NCBI GenBank assembly: GCA_963556195.1
Contig: OY744519.1
Span: 108,656,532-108,720,531 of the forward strand
Direction of reading: 5' to 3'
Length of the DNA stretch: 64,000 nucleotides
Source: Sepiola atlantica
Lineage: Eukaryota > Mollusca > Cephalopoda > Sepiida > Sepiolidae
The notes under the pieces are model-generated. The model ran no database searches, had not been told where the DNA came from, and saw only the letters and a list, made by a program, of their open reading frames with translations. Of the stretch, positions 33,099 through 42,273 are shown piece by piece. The position numbers and the translations under genes were made by a program. Every line of letters starts with the position of its first letter. The stretch's first letter is position 1.

Positions 33099-33213
33099 TG
33101 TAGTAACAAAGATAATTGATGCCCGTCTCACCCCTTTAAGTAATAATGGAATGTTCTACATTCGTGTATATTAAGAGTGAATGTTAAAACACTATTTGTC
33201 TCGGTAAGCAACA
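33099..33213 (+). repeat. Gypsy 3' LTR, first part
   Basis: Identical to the first 115 bp of the 5' LTR. Cut after TAAGCAACA by the LINE. The last 18 bp (33196-33213) are duplicated at 40524-40541. Confidence 0.9.
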
Positions 33214-33385
33214 TTATTACTGATTATTACGTTATTATTCTCTGCCTGTAAGTCCGTTATTATCGTTATTATCGTTATTTCTTGTTACTATCGTTAAATT
33301 GTTAAAATTGTTGCTTATTTTTTGTTACTCCTTATATTTGTTTTATTTGGAGTTTTGTTAATTTTTTTTTTACCGTTCTCCGGCC

Positions 33386-34807
33386 ATGGCGACTGCCAGC
33401 TGTGCGCCTTCGGAGACCTCTGCAGTGGTTGAGATGCCATCTCAGCCTTCGGAAAAAACGGACTGGATTAAGGCACCCGCCCTTCAAATTGACGTTGACG
33501 ATTTTGTCGCCAAGGCAAAAGACTGCGCAGAATTCGTTACTGACACTGGAGTAATTATCCAGTTACCAAGGTTGGAAGAGTTCCAAAAAAAAACTATTTT
33601 AATGTTTGTAGTGGACAGAAAATCCAAAAAACTGATTAGATCCTCTAAAGAAACAGTCGCAAAACTAATTGCAACGACCGGAGTACGTGCTGAACGAATC
33701 GTGAAGTGTAAAGGATATAACACTTGGAATAGTCTCTTTAAGACCGAGGAAGTTTGCATCGAACTTTCAAAAAAAGAAATAATCACGAAGGACTATATAC
33801 TCCGTATGGAGTATATGGGTCGAAGGAGAACGACCATCTCCGTTTTTGAAGTACCGGCTGTGGTTCCTGGCGAGTATTTGGGCGCCTTTTTACTCAAGTT
33901 CGGCGAAATAACGGCAATTACGGTTGACAAATTCAATGGAACGTGGTCATTTGACGTGTGGCTTAATGAATCGGCATTTAAGAAAGTACCGTACTACATT
34001 GAAGCGAATGGGGAAAAATTGCCCGTGGTGGTGGCTGGAAGACGTCCAGCTTGTTGGATTTGTAATGAGGTTGGGCACTTAACTTTTACTTGCCCCACAA
34101 GGATTAAACCGGCCCAGCCTAACCCCAAGAACAGAGTGCTGGAACACTTGACCCCGAAAGTTGCAGCGGATAAGAAGACTCCCTCCTCAAATCCAACAGC
34201 TAAAACTGTTACCCCGGAGGAATTCGAGGACTTGTGCAACACTGCAAATGAATCTCCCCCAAAAAAAGTCGTATGGAATATTGTGACTGGCAAAAAATCG
34301 CCGAAGTCATACGCACAAGTGATGACCGAAGAGGAACAACTGGAAATAGAAACCAGCAACGATCCAGGTGGAGAAAAATACAAAGAAATCCTAAATCTGA
34401 AAAAGACTCTCGATGAGGAGCGTAAAACTGAAGAAAAAAAAGAAAAAAAAAACGAAGGTAAAAAAATGGTTTCCGAAACTACAATTAATGCAGATAAAAA
34501 AACTTCCCCGGCCAAAGAACGTCGCTCTCCAGCCAAAGGTGCACCCCCACCATTAAAGTCATCCCCACCAGTAAGGGAATCTAATTTGACCCCTTTATCA
34601 AAAGAGAAGCCCGTTACCCCCAATCCATCTCCTTTCTGCTCCCCCTGCAACACTCCTAAAAGTACACCGCCCCCCTTAGTTGAAGACCGATATGCTGCCT
34701 CCTGCCTCACCCACCGCCCCCTCCACATCCCAGAAACGCCATCGAAGTCCCTCGCTAGAGGCCCGAAAAAAGAAGACCCCTTTCTACACCGGCAAGGATG
34801 TGTGTAA
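33386..34807 (+). CDS. LINE ORF1, gag-like with CCHC knuckle
   Basis: 473 codons. Residues 1-215 form an alpha/beta nucleic-acid-binding type region (GVIIQLPRLEEFQKKTILMF, TTISVFEVPAVVPGEYL). A single CCHC knuckle, CWICNEVGHLTFTC, sits at residues 223-236. A long Pro/Lys/Glu-rich charged stretch follows. The last 42 codons look unnatural: the expected continuation is in the next frame (34680-35255). The two frames overlap by 128 nt next to a C6 run (34670-34675), so either a 1-nt indel or a programmed shift joins them. The protein would bind LINE RNA in the ribonucleoprotein particle. Confidence 0.88.
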   Translation: MATASCAPSETSAVVEMPSQPSEKTDWIKAPALQIDVDDFVAKAKDCAEFVTDTGVIIQLPRLEEFQKKTILMFVVDRKSKKLIRSSKETVAKLIATTGVRAERIVKCKGYNTWNSLFKTEEVCIELSKKEIITKDYILRMEYMGRRRTTISVFEVPAVVPGEYLGAFLLKFGEITAITVDKFNGTWSFDVWLNESAFKKVPYYIEANGEKLPVVVAGRRPACWICNEVGHLTFTCPTRIKPAQPNPKNRVLEHLTPKVAADKKTPSSNPTAKTVTPEEFEDLCNTANESPPKKVVWNIVTGKKSPKSYAQVMTEEEQLEIETSNDPGGEKYKEILNLKKTLDEERKTEEKKEKKNEGKKMVSETTINADKKTSPAKERRSPAKGAPPPLKSSPPVRESNLTPLSKEKPVTPNPSPFCSPCNTPKSTPPPLVEDRYAASCLTHRPLHIPETPSKSLARGPKKEDPFLHRQGCV

Positions 34808-35255
34808 AGTAATTCCTGAGACGGAAAAACTTATGATAAACCATCATAAGAAGAACTACCGCAACCTAGCTACACTGAGGATGGTCAACAAAAAAGACAT
34901 TACCAACCCGGAAAATTTCTTAGAAGCAAAAAGACTTTTATCTGTGGTTAGATCAAGAGACAAGGCAAAAGGGGTATGGAATATGATGGAGGAGGCGAAT
35001 AACGCCTTTAATATATCGCCTCCTCTCGCTTTCTTTAACGATGAAGAATTGATATTACTGCAAAAATCTTGTGTTGGGAGGGTCCCTATACGTATTCATC
35101 CTTCACTCTACAGGGCAATAAAACTAACTTTCCCCTTAGACATTGGCGGTGTGGCCCCGGACGGTCTCGTCTCAAATGAATTGGGACAAGGTTCTCTGGG
35201 GTCATCTGTCGGTGTCTTAAATGCATCAATGTTCGTTTCGGGTTCCCAACTCTAA
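34680..35255 (+). CDS. LINE ORF1 C-terminal part in the next frame
   Basis: The frame opens after a TAG at 34677-34679 and has no ATG at its start, so it is not an independent gene. It reads SPTAPSTSQKRHRSPSLEAR and then a charged helical region (KLMINHHKKNYRNLATL, EAKRLLSVVRSRDKAKG) and ends at TAA 35253-35255, 10 nt before the ORF2 ATG. It probably forms the C-terminal domain of ORF1 after a frame change. Confidence 0.75.
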   Translation: MKTDMLPPASPTAPSTSQKRHRSPSLEARKKKTPFYTGKDVCKVIPETEKLMINHHKKNYRNLATLRMVNKKDITNPENFLEAKRLLSVVRSRDKAKGVWNMMEEANNAFNISPPLAFFNDEELILLQKSCVGRVPIRIHPSLYRAIKLTFPLDIGGVAPDGLVSNELGQGSLGSSVGVLNASMFVSGSQL

Positions 35256-35265
35256 GAGCACTAGA

Positions 35266-37905
35266 ATGGCACTCAAATTAGCAAGCCTAAATGGCCGAGG
35301 GTTGAGGGACACCGCTCGTAAACTTCGAGTAGTACGTGACCTTCAGCGACTCGGCGTGGATGTATGTTGTTTGCAGGAGACCCACTTTATTCCCAGTGAT
35401 TATCAGGGTGCGCTGATTAGAGACTTTCAGCTCTACTCAGCGTACTTTGATACTCACTCAAGAGGGGTTTCCTGGCTAGTTAAGCGCACACTGAATGCGA
35501 CGTGTGACCCAATCTATGCAGATCCTGAGGGAAGGCTGTACATTCTTGATGTTACCGTAAAGGATGTGGCTTTTCGGCTTATTGGGGTTTATGCGCCCAA
35601 CGCCAGTTCTGAGCGGGTTCCTTTTTTTCGGCGGATCGAGCCCTTTATGGATACGTCGCGTCAGATAATTCTAGCGGGAGACTGGAACGCGGTCTTGGAT
35701 CCCGATTTAGATCGCTTGGGAAAACCTAGGGGAACTAACAGCAACGGGGATGTTAAGGCATTTCGGGACTTTATCGATAAGTTCGATCTTGTCGATAAAT
35801 TCCGAAATGAGAAACCCCGTGAAGTAGTATGGACTTGGACTGCTAGTCGCGGCTCCGATTTAGGGCAACTTTCGAGTTACCTTGATCGGTTCTTAATTAG
35901 GAGAGTCGATTTAGGGCTTTTAGATTGTCCAAGTTTTCATAATATAGTTTACTCGGATCATAGGCTTGTCCAGGTGCGGGTAAACTTAGATAGTCCTAAG
36001 CCTAGATTGGCTGGTTACTGGAAGTTCAACACATCGTTGTTCGATTTGAAGGACTTCCGGGAACAGCTTTTACTAACATTACAGAGGGAATTGACGGGTG
36101 CTATCATTGGGAATAAGTGGTGGGGCCACCTTAAGAACGTTATTAGGTCCTTCGTTACCGATTATAGTCGTCGACTCAACCTTAGATCTAGGGCAACGAA
36201 AGTGGCACTAGAAACTAGTTTAAGTCGGGCGGCTGAGGCGGGGGATAGCGTTACCTTTACTGTAGTTAAAACGGAACTGAACTCCTTGGATAACAAGGCA
36301 GATCAGGGATTGATAGTTAGGGCTAGGTTAAAAAGAGTGCCGCACGAGGCGACAAACATGGCCGCGTCACTGCGTGCGGAGGAACGTCGACGGTCTACTG
36401 ATCGACACATCGCCAGTGTCACATTATCGGATGGGCGTCTCGTGACTACAAACGACGGGATTTTGGAGGGTTTTCGCTCTTATTTTCAGGATCTCTTTAC
36501 CAAGGAGCCCGGTCTGACAATGGCTCAGTTCGACGCCTATTTAGCTGACTTTTCTCGTCTCGAGGCGACCGAAGCAGCTAGGTGCGAAGGGTGTATAAAT
36601 GAGGATGAAGTCCTGGGGGCCCTAAGGCAGGTTGGCCTTGATAAGTCTCCGGGTATCGATGGTCTGCCTTACGAACTGTATTTGAGGTTGTCGCCCATTT
36701 TTGTCCCCCTGCTGGCTGTGTTGTTTAACTCCTGGTTTAGGAACGGGTCTATCCCCCAGTACTTTACCAGGGGTATCATCAAATTGCTCCGCAAGGACAA
36801 GAGTGGTGGGGATGGTATAGGTAATTTCCGGCCCTTAACAATGTTAAATACAGAGTTAAAGATTTTGGCCAAGATCTTGGCTAATCGTCTGCAGGTTGTC
36901 TTGTTTCGTCTAATAAGTCCCGAACAGACTTGTTCTGTTAAGGGCCGGACTATTCAAGATAATTTGCACATGATACGCTTGATCATAGAGAAAGTCGACA
37001 CTGAGGCCGCGCTGATCAATTTAGATCAGTCCAAAGCATTCGATAGGGTCGATCATCGTTACTTGGAGGCTGTCTTGTCTTCGGCTGGATTTGGTCCCCA
37101 TTTCCGCTCCTGGATTCGCCTCTTTTATGCAAACCCCGGTGCGTTGGTTGAAGTGAATGGAATGCGGTCAAAGCCTTTCGATTTGTCCAGATCTATTCGT
37201 CAGGGATGTCCGCTTTCACCGATGCTTTATGTGCTTGCGTTGGAGCCTTTCCTTTGCAGGCTTAGGGTGAATCCGGTCCTTCGTGGGATTACTTTGTCTG
37301 GTGCTTGCCCCATGATTAAGTACTCCGCCTATGCCGACGACGTCACTGTGCTTGTAACGAGCAGTGCTGAGATTAGGGTCGTCGACATGGAAATAAGACG
37401 GTATGAACAAGTGACAGGGGCCAAAATCAACTGCGATAAGTCTGTTGGCTTACGCATTGGTGCCTGGAGGGGTGTTCCCCTTCAGGGGCCCTTTGGCTGG
37501 ACGGATGGGCCTTGCAAGATACTCGGCGTCTGGTTTGGTCCTGATCTCCAGTTGGAGAAAAATTGGTCGGAAGTGTTGAAAGCAGTTAAGGCTGCAGCCC
37601 GTCTGTGGTCTTTGAGAAATCTTACTTTAAAAGGAAGAGCGGAGGTGTGTAATTCTCACATTTATCCTCTCATCCTCTACCGTCTTTCTGTGCTCCCTCT
37701 GCCGGCGGTCACACTAGTTGAACTAGTGAAGGCTCTTTTCGTGTTTTTGTGGCGCGGAAAGCAGCCCATGGTTCGCCGGGAGATCTGCTACTTGCATCCG
37801 TCTGAAGGCGGTCTAGGTATGCCAAGCGTTGAGATTCGTCAATATACGCTTCGCTTACACTACCTAGACCGGATCAAGGGAAGAATAAGGACCCCAGATC
37901 ATTAA
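35266..37905 (+). CDS. LINE ORF2: APE endonuclease and reverse transcriptase (5' part)
   Basis: I choose ATG 35266 (MALKLASLNGRG), since the APE fold begins there; the frame is open from 35221. Endonuclease motifs: LASLNGRGL, CCLQETH, AGDWNAVLD and SDHRLVQV, all intact. The enzyme nicks target DNA. Reverse transcriptase motifs: SPGIDGLPYELY, NFRPLTMLNTELKILAKILA, LDQSKAFDRVDH, SIRQGCPLSPMLY and the active site YADD (37330-37341). The frame leaves LINE sequence at 37870 and runs 12 codons into the inserted inverted-repeat element before stopping. All catalytic residues seen are intact, so the element was probably active until this insertion. Confidence 0.95.
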   Translation: MALKLASLNGRGLRDTARKLRVVRDLQRLGVDVCCLQETHFIPSDYQGALIRDFQLYSAYFDTHSRGVSWLVKRTLNATCDPIYADPEGRLYILDVTVKDVAFRLIGVYAPNASSERVPFFRRIEPFMDTSRQIILAGDWNAVLDPDLDRLGKPRGTNSNGDVKAFRDFIDKFDLVDKFRNEKPREVVWTWTASRGSDLGQLSSYLDRFLIRRVDLGLLDCPSFHNIVYSDHRLVQVRVNLDSPKPRLAGYWKFNTSLFDLKDFREQLLLTLQRELTGAIIGNKWWGHLKNVIRSFVTDYSRRLNLRSRATKVALETSLSRAAEAGDSVTFTVVKTELNSLDNKADQGLIVRARLKRVPHEATNMAASLRAEERRRSTDRHIASVTLSDGRLVTTNDGILEGFRSYFQDLFTKEPGLTMAQFDAYLADFSRLEATEAARCEGCINEDEVLGALRQVGLDKSPGIDGLPYELYLRLSPIFVPLLAVLFNSWFRNGSIPQYFTRGIIKLLRKDKSGGDGIGNFRPLTMLNTELKILAKILANRLQVVLFRLISPEQTCSVKGRTIQDNLHMIRLIIEKVDTEAALINLDQSKAFDRVDHRYLEAVLSSAGFGPHFRSWIRLFYANPGALVEVNGMRSKPFDLSRSIRQGCPLSPMLYVLALEPFLCRLRVNPVLRGITLSGACPMIKYSAYADDVTVLVTSSAEIRVVDMEIRRYEQVTGAKINCDKSVGLRIGAWRGVPLQGPFGWTDGPCKILGVWFGPDLQLEKNWSEVLKAVKAAARLWSLRNLTLKGRAEVCNSHIYPLILYRLSVLPLPAVTLVELVKALFVFLWRGKQPMVRREICYLHPSEGGLGMPSVEIRQYTLRLHYLDRIKGRIRTPDH

Positions 37906-39059
37906 CACAAGACGCGGGACATATTTTCAAATCACCGGTTGACCTCGCAATACACGTGGTCTCTATTTACAAAACACTTGTAAATAGATCTTTTATTTAT
38001 GTTAATATTTATTTTAAGGCAGAGAGTTCATAAATAAAACAAATAAATATTAACATGTTTTCTTTTCTTTTAACATGTATACGCTTTTTTAAAAATCGGC
38101 TGACTTGTAATCTGTCGTTTTGCAATAAACAAAACAATTTATCATTTTTTTTTTTACTTTTATTTACTAAATAAAAAACAAATTTTAAACGCAATTCTAT
38201 ATTTCGTGTTGTGTACTTTTTTTTCTTTTCGTAGGGAGGCGAGTAGCGAAGTTTTATATATTTGTTTATAATTGTTGCTTACAGAAAAAAAAGGAAAAAA
38301 CTTCACGAGGGCAGAAATGGGGGGGGGGGGTATGAAATATTTATCACCGTACTTAAGTAATCTTTCGTTTTGTAGGGAAAAATCAAGCTTCCCAAAAAGG
38401 GGCACTATGGATCTTACCTCAGTTTAGAAGGATTTTTCCATACTACACATTGCTCCTAGCCCGAGGAGGCAAAACGGATGATTACGCAAGTTATTTTAAT
38501 AAATAAACGAAATATATACGCCTTTTAAAAAATCGGCTGACTTGTAATCTTTCGTTTTGCTTCCCCACGAGGGCGGAGTTAGACTTCAAAAATCAGTTTC
38601 CAAACGGAAGCAATTTAAAATTTATGAAGTTTTTTCCTTTTTTTTCTGTAAGCAACAATTACAAACAAATATATAAAACTTCGCTACTCGCCTCCCTACG
38701 AAAAGAAAAAAAAGTACACAACACGAAATATAGAATTGCGTTTAAAATTTGTTTTTTATTTAGTAAATAAAAGTAAAAAAAAAAATGATAAATTGTTTTG
38801 TTTATTGCAAAACGACAGATTACAAGTCAGCCGATTTTTAAAAAAGCGTATACATGTTAAAAGAAAAGAAAACATGTTAATATTTATTTGTTTTATTTAT
38901 GAACTCTCTGCCTTAAAATAAATATTAACATAAATAAAAGATCTATTTACAAGTGTTTTGTAAATAGAGACCACGTGTATTGCGAGGTCAACCGGTGATT
39001 TGAAAATATGTCCCGCGTCTTGTGTTAATGATCTGGGGTCCTTATTCTTCCCTTGATCC
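37871..39059. mobile_element. long-inverted-repeat DNA element inserted in ORF2
   Basis: Arms 37871-38304 and 38627-39059 are inverted copies of about 433 bp, beginning GGATCAAGGG. The spacer is 320 bp and has a G12 tract (38319-38330). CCTAGACC flanks both sides (37863-37870, 39060-39067), an exact 8-bp target duplication. The same 61-codon shadow frame appears in both arms and is not a gene. No transposase. An 8-bp duplication fits hAT, P, Merlin and some foldback families; the GG terminus argues against a typical hAT. Insert plus duplication add 1,197 nt, a multiple of three, so the LINE frame resumes in phase. Confidence 0.9.
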
Positions 39060-39067
39060 CCTAGACC

Positions 39068-39924
39068 GAATGTGTACACCTTGTGAGGGAAACGGTGAAT
39101 TCTGGAAGGAAGACACCAAGAAAGCCTTTCCGGCTTTGAAAAGTGTGCACTTGCATGGGGGTGAGGCATTTCGTTTACCTCGACGCGAGTGCTCCTTTTA
39201 TCGCGAGTGTCGACAGTCCTTGAAGTACCTTCTAAGGGTGTCAGGAAGCCTCTCTGACACCCGAGTGTTGTCTCGTAAAGCACTATATCGGGTTATGGTG
39301 AGGGGATCTGTTCGTGACGGTATTACTGAGGAGCTCGGTCTTACGAAGGGAGAACTTCGCTTGATCTGGCCTTGGGCGCCTGGGTTGAAATGCTTCGATA
39401 ATTACGAGGCATCACTCACCTGGCTGATAATACGAAATGCACTCTGGGTCGGCAAAAAGCTTTACGCAGCGGGATTATTAGAGACACCAAGTTGTGTTCG
39501 ATGCGGTGACTGGGAGGAAACGACCAGTCATGTTTTCTTTCATTGCCCCATCGTTCGCCCGCTGTGTGAGTTAGTTGAAGGCTACACGGTTCGCATGTTG
39601 AACGGACAGTTCTTCGTTTTGGAGTCTTTTTCGACATGCTGAAATTGGGCACCAATCATGAAGTGGGAGGAGCATTATGTGTTTCTTTGCTTACTAGCAG
39701 TCATGAGAGGAGTGATTTGGTCGACACGACAGAAGGAAGTCTACGGGGAAGAGACCTTCACTGCTCCCCAGCTTGTCCTCATTTTCCAGTCTCGCCTGAA
39801 AATGCGTGTCAGGCTGGAGAAGGTGAAACTCCCTCCGGCAGATTTCAACGAAAGGTGGGTGAAAGTTGCGCGTTTGTGTCGTTTGAATGGAGCTAATTTT
39901 GAGTGGTACTTGGACGTGCCTTAG
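39068..39924 (+). CDS. LINE ORF2 C-terminal part (zinc region), one in-frame stop
   Basis: Same frame as ORF2. After the duplicated target it reads MCTPCEGNGEFWKED, LKYLLRVSGSLSDTRVLSRKALY and LIWPWAPGLKCFDNYEASLTWLIIRNALWVG. The Cys/His finger follows: CVRCGDWEETTSHVFFHCP, the zf-RVT-like region at the end of Tx1/L1-group proteins. TGA at 39640-39642 interrupts, then the same frame goes on (WEEHYVFLCLLAVMRGVIWSTRQ) to the end at 39924. Confidence 0.88.
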
Positions 39925-40523
39925 ATAGAATATTGGGTGGCCGAACCGAACACTGACCCTTTTATTTGACCCGGTTAGGCAAGATTAGGTTATATTTTGT
40001 TTTTCTTCCCCATTTTTAGCTTAGCTAGAGGTATGTAAGTTGTCATAGGTCCTCTTTTTTTTTCGTCCTCTCCCCCCCCCTTTTTTTTTTTTTTTTTACC
40101 CCGACTTCTATTTTATAATTCCCATTCCCGACCCCTATTAGGTGACTGATCTGTTGTTTTGTCAGAGATGCAGGTCTCCTTTCGTAAATTTTCGAAGGAG
40201 GTGTGAGAATAAAACTTTCGTGACCTGCATCGCCTTTTTTCGACTGGCAAAACTACTTATCGGCCACATTTCTTTAGTGGGAGGTTCTTATACTAACACT
40301 TAATTTTATTTATTTTTTCATTGTATATATATATATCATTCTTGTTCCCCCACTCCCAATTCCATGTATATATTGTCATTTTTGGGTTTTAAGTAGGTTT
40401 ATCATGGAGTAAATTTGTTTTGGTGATTGTGACTAGTTAAGTTAAGAATGTTAGTTAGGTCAACATTTTCCCCATCCCCCTTGTAGGCCTTGTGCCAAAT
40501 TTTGTATTTTTTACAAATAAATA
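39925..40523 (+). other. LINE 3' UTR
   Basis: Noncoding, with a C9-T18 tract near 40072-40097 and a stem-loop at 40167-40231. It ends in ACAAATAAATA rather than a long poly(A) before the 18-bp duplication. Confidence 0.8.
40167..40231 (+). other. 3' UTR stem-loop of the LINE
   Basis: GATGCAGGTC (40167-40176) pairs exactly with GACCTGCATC (40222-40231). Inside, a TCCTTTCG / CGAAGGA pair extends the hairpin. A structured 3' end is where ORF2 proteins of many LINEs recognise their RNA; that role is inferred here. Confidence 0.6.
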
Positions 40524-40541
40524 TTGTCTCGGTAAGCAACA

Positions 40542-40596
40542 AATGGTTAAATAAAGCTTATCCTTAAGTTATATTCGGCGTCCAGTTTTTATTACA
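40542..40596 (+). repeat. Gypsy 3' LTR, second part
   Basis: Identical to the last 55 bp of the 5' LTR, followed by the GTGTT duplication. Confidence 0.9.
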
Positions 40597-40875
40597 GTGT
40601 TGGAGAGGTAAATAAGGGGCAGGTAACTTTTCACAACAGCTCTAGCTTTCGAACAATATTTTTCTAACCCTAACCCTAACCCTTTTATGTCTAATCGACG
40701 TTCTCCTTGCACAGTAGCCACATGTGCAACGCCAATTAAAGCCATCAGTTTTGATTACTGGAAAATCGTGTTTAAAATTCGTTGTAAGAGTTACCTGCCC
40801 CTTATTTACTTCTCCAACACTAAAAGACAAAAAAAATGTTTTCGGCTTTTTATTATACAAGCACCATTATTTTTT
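40597..40875. repeat. foldback FB2 right part
   Basis: 40597-40640 (GGAGAGGTAAATAAGGGGCA) and its inverted copy at 40790-40825 belong to the arms. The loop holds (TAACCC)3 at 40665-40682. The arm continues to about 40875 and pairs with 29000-29062 on the far side of the Gypsy insertion. Confidence 0.75.
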
Positions 40876-41289
40876 TATTAACAACGGTTCGAAATTTCCG
40901 ATTTCAGATATGTGGATATTTTCTATTTAGCCAATTACGTCCCTTAAGTCCTTGATCTTAACATAATTATCCGCCCCTGATTTTTATGTACTGCCCGTCA
41001 TAATGGCTTATTAGCAATTAGCAACTTTTTCACACATCTCCTCGTTTTATCTTCTTCAATCCAAGCTACGCATCGAATATTGTAACATGGTGTTAGAATT
41101 ATGGAACTAAACACACGGACCATAAAAACAAAAATGGAAATCACGGTAGACAGTGATATTTTTACAGGGCTTGGATGAATTAAAAACAAAAGGGATCGTT
41201 ACGCGCCAAAAGGTAAGACGAATTTTACCCGTACGTTCTTCTTCGATGCCGACTTGTAAAATACCTCTCCCTAAATAGACTGGTTCAAT
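40876..41289. other. noncoding stretch
   Basis: No domain or repeat terminus recognised. Confidence 0.4.
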
Positions 41290-41690
41290 TCGAATCTTGC
41301 AAAGGAGATGGAAAAAAAATTACGCCAAGTCAAGCTTCATTTTGAAGGACTTTTACGTGAAATAGACGACGATGTCAAACTCGACTATCTTCTGGGTATC
41401 TTTTATAATGATCAGTACAGTCGCGGACGGGGTCCAAAAAACGAACGAGAACGGGGTTATAAAAATATGGCCCGGCGTCGAAGGACAGGAAATAAGCGAC
41501 ACGTTTACTTTTCGGCACGATGAAGCGAGGACAGTCGATTCTTATTTTAAGTATTGTAAACAATATTTAAGCCCACGGTCGAATTTTCATGTAACCAGAC
41601 ACGAACTCCTGCAGTGTCGGCACACATCAAACGAATGGGCACACGCATTCCTCAAGTGACTGCGTCAAATAAATCAATCAATGTGAATAC
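41290..41690 (+). pseudogene. probable Gypsy gag capsid fragment
   Basis: Frame 41372-41659 reads KIWPGVEGQEISDTFTF, DSYFKYCKQYLSPRSN and RHELLQCRHTSNEWAHAFLK. This resembles the capsid pattern of a DTFTF strand, a helix ending in a CxP(R/K)xN motif, then a (F/L)xxR helix of animal Gypsy gag. The frame shifts upstream (41308-41523). It could be the 5' part of the copy whose pol lies at 45955-47320. Weak similarity, so tentative. Confidence 0.4.
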
Positions 41691-41767
41691 AATCCTATCG
41701 TTGAAGAGACGCTGATAGTCAATCTTTTAAAATTCGACATTAATTTAAAATCAATCCAGAAATCTTT

Positions 41768-42272
41768 AAGGTGCTGATATCGATCCTGAACCAGTTTTCG
41801 TGAGGTTCGACTCGGGAGCGTTCGGCTGTCCTACGCAAACGCTCGAGAGTTGACGAGCCGATTTGTATAAGACGACAATTTTGATACGGTGCTGCGTCCT
41901 ATGATGATTTTTTTTGTGGTTAGGGTTAAAAATATATATTTGATAACAGTAATTTCGCTCATTTTATTTGTTTTGTTTAAAAAATTTCTTGCAACTATAA
42001 CTAAAAATTATAGGACGCATCAAAATAAAATAAAAATTTATTTGATAACAGTAACTTCGCTATGTTTTGCTTGTTTTGTTTTTTTTGTTGTTTCTTTTAG
42101 AAATTTTCTTGAAAATATAACTTACAATCACAGGACGCAGCACCGTATCAAAATTGTCGTCTGGTACCATTCGGCTCGTCAACACTCGGGCGTTTGCGTA
42201 GGACAGCCGAACGCTTCCGAGTTGAACCTCACAAAAACTGGTTCAGGATCGATATCAGTACCACAAATAGGG
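41768..42272. repeat. foldback element with duplicated core
   Basis: Arms 41768-41905 and 42133-42272 are inverted copies (GGTGCTGATATCGATCCTGA and its complement at the outer ends, CGGTGCTGCGTCCTATGAT-type inner blocks). The core has two direct copies of an about 100-bp unit (TTTGATAACAGTAA(T/C)TTCGCT, then ATAGGACGCA). Noncoding; TTAGGGTTA lies at 41920-41928. Confidence 0.88.
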
Positions 42273-42273
42273 T

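Larger units (their letters stand above)
33214..40523 (+). mobile_element. Tx1/L1-like non-LTR retrotransposon, full length, interrupted
   Basis: The element is flanked by the exact 18-bp target duplication TTGTCTCGGTAAGCAACA (33196-33213, 40524-40541). Order: 5' UTR (33214-33385), gag-like ORF1 with one CCHC knuckle, ORF2 with APE-type endonuclease, reverse transcriptase and a C-terminal zinc region, and a 600-bp 3' UTR ending ACAAATAAATA. DQSKAFDRVDH and the post-RT blocks (LKGRAEVCNSHIYPL, FLWRGKQPMVRREI) point to the Tx1 branch of the L1 group. ORF2 is cut by the inverted-repeat element at 37871-39059. Confidence 0.92.
29063..40596 (+). mobile_element. Ty3/Gypsy element, near complete, carrying nested insertions
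   Basis: 5' LTR 29063-29232 (170 bp, TGTAGTAAC...ATTACA). The 3' LTR begins at 33099 and is finished at 40542-40596 after a 7.3-kb LINE insertion. The two LTRs read identically when the insertion and its duplication are removed. GTGTT flanks both ends (29058-29062, 40597-40601), a 5-bp target duplication. Gag and pol share one frame from 29252 to 33079, broken only by TGA 30635-30637 and TAG 32579-32581. Gene order protease, reverse transcriptase, RNase H, integrase identifies Ty3/Gypsy. Confidence 0.95.

Noticed and set aside
33994..34728. 244-codon minus-strand frame
   Set aside because: Antisense shadow of LINE ORF1, caused by its Pro/Lys-rich codons.
38009..38921. The same 61-codon frame on both strands (38009-38194 and 38736-38921)
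   Set aside because: It is the two arms of one inverted repeat. The peptide is Lys/Phe-rich with no domain.
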